In this document: piece after piece, positions 13,922-17,015 of the stretch
Numbering within the stretch: position 1 is the stretch's first letter
Layout of the letters: each line of letters opens with the position of its first letter
From: UBA932 sp031548545
GTDB lineage: Bacteria; Bacteroidota; Bacteroidia; Bacteroidales; UBA932
Length of the DNA: 17,015 nucleotides
Assembly: GCA_031548545.1 (NCBI GenBank)
Contig: JAVBQY010000010.1
Location: 1 to 17,015, forward strand
Direction: 5' to 3'
Notes under the pieces: generated by a model
Databases searched by the model: none
Told to the model about the DNA's origin: nothing
What the model saw: only the letters and a program-made list of their open reading frames with translations
Position numbers and translations under genes: made by a program

Positions 13922-14398
13922 ATGTTTCGCTGGCTGCAAATAGGATCATTGATAGAACCTGCTCCGGTAAAATTCACGTTTACGGCGCCGGGCTGGCAGC
14001 TATTGGGGCTTTTCCTGCTATTATCGGCCCTGCTGGCCCTGTCCTTGTGGCTGCGCCATTATCAAAAAAACAAATACCGCCGTGAGGCCCTGGCCTTCTT
14101 AGCCCGGCATGCCGCTCAAGATGCCGTTAGTTTGCTCTATACCGCTGATGTTCTGATGAAGCGCATTGCTGCCGACTGTTACGGACGTGACACCGTAGCC
14201 GGCCTGCGTGGCGCCGGCTGGATCAATTTTCTGAATACAACCTGTAAATCCGCCCTCTTTGCAGAGGAAGACCTCCGGCTGCTGGACCAATTATATACCG
14301 GCCGGGAAATTTCCGGTCCGGCCATTAATGACTTTATTGCCAAAACCAACTGCTGGATCAACACACATAAACGCATAAACTTTAACGTCCATTCTTAA
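13922..14398 (+). CDS. DUF4381 membrane protein
   Basis: The product has 158 residues. A single strong transmembrane helix (about 25-44) is followed by a basic stretch (R-H-Y-Q-K-N-K-Y-R-R) and a soluble helical domain. A Pro-containing N-terminal segment precedes the helix. The architecture and place between DUF58 and BatA-like genes match DUF4381, a standard member of MoxR/Bat clusters with unknown biochemistry. The family call rests as much on context as on sequence. Confidence 0.75.
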   Translation: MFRWLQIGSLIEPAPVKFTFTAPGWQLLGLFLLLSALLALSLWLRHYQKNKYRREALAFLARHAAQDAVSLLYTADVLMKRIAADCYGRDTVAGLRGAGWINFLNTTCKSALFAEEDLRLLDQLYTGREISGPAINDFIAKTNCWINTHKRINFNVHS

Positions 14399-14419
14399 TG
14401 CTCCATTTTTCATTCAGCC

Positions 14420-15430
14420 ATGCCGCTTGACCCTCATACCGCTATGCACTTTGAATTCGCCCATCTCTGGGTTTTCCTGCTGCTGCCCTTGCCGCTGCTG
14501 GTGTATTGGTTGTTGCCGGCCTTGCGTAAACGCCGCTCAGCCCTGATTACCCCTTCTTATCACCGGGCCATGACCGTCTCCGGCCTGCGCCCGCGGCGTA
14601 ACGCATGGATTTCCCGTAAGAGTTGGCTGAGCTGGATCCTGGCCTACCTCTGCTGGGCGGCCCTTATCCTTGCGGCGGCTTCGCCCCAGCTGACCGGACA
14701 GGCCGGCAAGCGGACCAAAACAGTGCGGAGTTTTTTGATCGCTGCGGATATCTCCTTCAGTATGGCGCAGCGTGACTGGAAGGTGGACGGTCAGCTGACT
14801 ACCCGCTGGGAGGCGGTGAAATACCTGACCAAAGACTTTATCACAGCCCGCAAGAGCGACCAGATCGGCCTCGAAATGTTTGCCACCCATGCATACCTGC
14901 AGGCGCCATTGACCACAGACCTTAATGCGATCAACTGGTTACTTGACCAGACGGAAGTGGGCATGGCGGGGCAAATGACCAGTATCGGCGAGGCCATCGC
15001 CTTTGCCATTAAAATCTTCCGGCAAGACACATTGGTGAAACAGCGGGTAATGCTCCTGATGACCGACGGGATAGACGGCGGTAAAGGCATCTCCCCTCTG
15101 GATGCCGCCGGTGCGGCCAAAAAAGATTCCATCCTGATTTATACCCTGGGGATAGGCAATACCACCTCCGGTGGTTATGCCATAGATGTAAAAACATTGA
15201 CCGCCATAGCGGAGGCCACCGGCGGAAAATATTTTAATGCCAATAACCAGCAGGACCTTGAAGCCGTATACACGGAGTTGAATAAATTACAGCCTGTCGA
15301 ATATGAAGAAGAAACCTACAGGCCCATTGTGCTCTTATATAAATATCCTTTGGCCGCGGCCATTGTCCTGGCATTACTGTTTTACCTGATTAACGGATTG
15401 TTTCACTTATACCGGAGGATAAGCCGATGA
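14420..15430 (+). CDS. batA: BatA-like VWA membrane protein
   Basis: The product has 336 residues from the ATG at 14420; the ATG at 14444 (M9, then H-F-E-F-A-H-L-W) gives a more typical BatA N-terminus and may be the real start. Two N-terminal helices (about 15-34 and 68-88) frame a basic cytoplasmic loop (R-K-R-R). A VWA domain follows at about 100-290 and a last helix at about 312-330 ends in R-R-I-S-R. By the positive-inside rule the VWA domain is periplasmic. The metal-ion-dependent adhesion site is intact: D110-I-S-F-S, with T-D-G-I-D-G-G further on. It overlaps the next gene by 4 bases (ATGA), a sign of translational coupling. Confidence 0.92.
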   Translation: MPLDPHTAMHFEFAHLWVFLLLPLPLLVYWLLPALRKRRSALITPSYHRAMTVSGLRPRRNAWISRKSWLSWILAYLCWAALILAAASPQLTGQAGKRTKTVRSFLIAADISFSMAQRDWKVDGQLTTRWEAVKYLTKDFITARKSDQIGLEMFATHAYLQAPLTTDLNAINWLLDQTEVGMAGQMTSIGEAIAFAIKIFRQDTLVKQRVMLLMTDGIDGGKGISPLDAAGAAKKDSILIYTLGIGNTTSGGYAIDVKTLTAIAEATGGKYFNANNQQDLEAVYTELNKLQPVEYEEETYRPIVLLYKYPLAAAIVLALLFYLINGLFHLYRRISR

Positions 15431-17015
15431 AAGACATCCTGCATAGTATAAGCAGCATAGACTGGAGCTTATTCCACTTTCTGCGTCCGGGGGCTTTTTG
15501 GCTCTTTCTTCCGCTTGTCCTGATTATAGGACTGCTGGTCTTCACCAACCGTGAAAAAAAGAAGTGGATGACTATTGTTGCCCCGGCCCTGCGTCCCTTT
15601 ATGTTCAGCCGCGGCAGCCGTTCGGCCATTATATTTCCGGTGATGCTTCTCTTTCTGGGAATGCTTTGCGCCATCCTGGCGCTGGCCGGTCCCAGTTGGA
15701 AAAAAAGAACCGTTCCCGGCGAAAAAATTCCTGCCGTAGTGATGATCGCCCTTGATATGTCACAGTCTATGCTCTGTGACGATATACAACCCAGCCGCCT
15801 GGAGCGCGCCAAGTTGAAAATAAGTGATTTCCTTGATGCCAATCCGAGGGCGCGGGCAGGCTTGCTGGCCTTTGCCGGCACCCCGCATCCGGTACTGCCG
15901 TTTACTGCCGATTATAAAATTATAAAATTCCATGCCGGCAGCCTCTACAATTGGGAAATGCCGGTACAAGGTACGGACTACGGGCTGTTGATGACCATGC
16001 TTGATACACTGATGGGCCGGGTTGAGGCGCCCAGTACCCTGTTGCTGCTGACGGATGTGATTGATGATGCTGCAGCCGTACAACTGGCAGGCTTTGTCAA
16101 TAATTCCATCCACCGGATTGAAATCCTGCAATTCTCCACGCCCGAAGGCGCGGAGATTCCCGGCTCCTCCGGGGTTATTTCCAGGCAAAAGCCAGCCGCC
16201 CTGGCCAACTTGCTGCAGCTGGAACGGGTGAAACTGACGACCATCACCCTGGACAAATCCGATGTAGAAAGCATCGCCCAACGCATCAAAGACAACCTGG
16301 TCTTTGAGAAAGACAAGAAAGAAGATGCCGAAGAATGGGATGACAAGGGTTGGTTGCTGCTGATCCCCGCCATTATCATTGTGCTCTTTTGGTTCCGTCG
16401 CGGCTGGGTCGTACAATGGTGCCTGCTGCCCTTTATGTTGCTTAGTCTGACCTCCTGCGGGACCGGCAGCCGTCATCCCGACTGGTGGTACACCCCCGAT
16501 TACCAGGGGCAGTTGTGGTATGACCAACAGCAGTACGATAAGGCGGCGGAACACTTCACCGACAATACGCGCAAGGCCGTGGCCTACTATAAAGCCGGGA
16601 ATTATGATGCGGCGTCGGCATTATTTGCCATGGATTCTTCGGCGGCAGGGCAATACAATCATGCGCTATCGCTCCTGCAGATGGGACAGTACGCCCAGGC
16701 GCTGCGCCTGTTTGAAAAAGCCGGGGAACTGGATCCTTCCTTAGCCGGCATGGTGCGGCAAAATATAGCGGAGGCCAGGCAATTGCAGGCCCGGGCCGAT
16801 GCTGTAATGCGCTTTGACCCGCAACAGGCGAAGAACTTTGATAAAATACTGGCCAATACGGAAAAGGGAAAACTCAAAGAACGTAAACCGACAACGGAAG
16901 ACGAACAGCTCTCCTCCGATACGGAAGTGAAGAAACTCCCGACTACCGGCGATCGCCTGAGCGATGAAACCGCCAGTGACATTCACCGGGCCAAAGAACA
17001 AAAATTTCCGCCCAA
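15427..17015 (+). CDS. batB: BatB/BatC fusion: VWA domain plus TPR domain (3' partial)
   Basis: The frame starts at the ATG overlapping the batA stop and stays open for 529 codons to the right edge. Two N-terminal helices (about 22-40 and 68-88, with K-K-K between) lead to a VWA domain with an intact adhesion site (D110-M-S-Q-S, later T-D-V-I-D-D). Helices at about 308-325 and 331-343 surround F-R-R-G-W, and a TPR region starts near residue 355 (D-Q-Q-Q-Y-D-K-A-A-E-H-F and two further A-x-Y-K-A-G-N-Y-like units). A charged Lys/Glu tail follows. In Bacteroides BatB and BatC are separate; here they are one chain, the layout I associate with gamma-proteobacterial MoxR clusters. C344 sits in L-T-S-C-G at the end of the fourth helix, like a lipobox. 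Confidence 0.88.
   Translation, partial: MKDILHSISSIDWSLFHFLRPGAFWLFLPLVLIIGLLVFTNREKKKWMTIVAPALRPFMFSRGSRSAIIFPVMLLFLGMLCAILALAGPSWKKRTVPGEKIPAVVMIALDMSQSMLCDDIQPSRLERAKLKISDFLDANPRARAGLLAFAGTPHPVLPFTADYKIIKFHAGSLYNWEMPVQGTDYGLLMTMLDTLMGRVEAPSTLLLLTDVIDDAAAVQLAGFVNNSIHRIEILQFSTPEGAEIPGSSGVISRQKPAALANLLQLERVKLTTITLDKSDVESIAQRIKDNLVFEKDKKEDAEEWDDKGWLLLIPAIIIVLFWFRRGWVVQWCLLPFMLLSLTSCGTGSRHPDWWYTPDYQGQLWYDQQQYDKAAEHFTDNTRKAVAYYKAGNYDAASALFAMDSSAAGQYNHALSLLQMGQYAQALRLFEKAGELDPSLAGMVRQNIAEARQLQARADAVMRFDPQQAKNFDKILANTEKGKLKERKPTTEDEQLSSDTEVKKLPTTGDRLSDETASDIHRAKEQKFPP

Noticed and set aside
15760..16554. A 264-codon open frame on the minus strand
   Set aside because: It lies wholly within the BatB/BatC frame, its product is rich in Gly and Gln without domain features, and the plus frame shows VWA and TPR motifs. 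It is a shadow.

Overview
The window comes from a member of the Bacteroidota. The evidence is four close matches to the phylum's -7 promoter element (TAnnTTTG), no Shine-Dalgarno sequences before most starts, a GH97 glycosidase of the SusB type, a surface protein with Ig-like repeats and a Fibrobacter-succinogenes-major-paralogous (FISUMP) domain, and Bat-type genes. I cannot assign a genus; the composition is close to half GC. No rRNA, tRNA, CRISPR array or transposase is visible.

Layout. (1) 2-1495: the 3' end of a secreted Ig-like/FISUMP surface protein, followed by a 170-base non-coding stretch with two hairpins and one copy of a 25-bp direct repeat. (2) 1666-2861, minus strand: a LiaF-like membrane protein and a guanidinium exporter of the SMR family; the second repeat copy lies inside the exporter. 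(3) 3006-6031: a ZIP metal transporter and a GH97 alpha-glucosidase 11 bases apart, ending in a strong terminator. The exporter and ZIP genes diverge from mirrored promoters. (4) 6193-7515: a radical SAM protein of the lysine 2,3-aminomutase family with its own promoter; its substrate-binding residues differ from those of true lysine aminomutases. (5) 7594-11960: an anaerobic sulfatase-maturating enzyme (anSME), a short trigger-factor-like chaperone without the PPIase domain, an HdeD/DUF308 membrane protein and a secreted Cys-type arylsulfatase, closed by a terminator. (6) 12029 to the right edge: MoxR ATPase, DUF58, DUF4381, a BatA-like VWA protein and a fused BatB/BatC (VWA plus TPR) protein that runs off the window.

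Block 5 reads as a sulfatase-making cassette. The sulfatase has a signal peptide and a Cys-type active-site motif (C-T-A-G-R). An unfolded precursor must meet anSME in the cytoplasm before export, and a PPIase-less trigger factor encoded between the two is a plausible holding chaperone. The MoxR/Bat block follows the sulfatase with only a terminator and about a dozen bases between, so the two blocks may be linked by read-through; MoxR/VWA systems are thought to help mature envelope proteins. This linkage, the PPIase-less trigger factor and the aminomutase-like enzyme with an altered pocket are the main points of interest. All functional links are inference from gene order and motifs.
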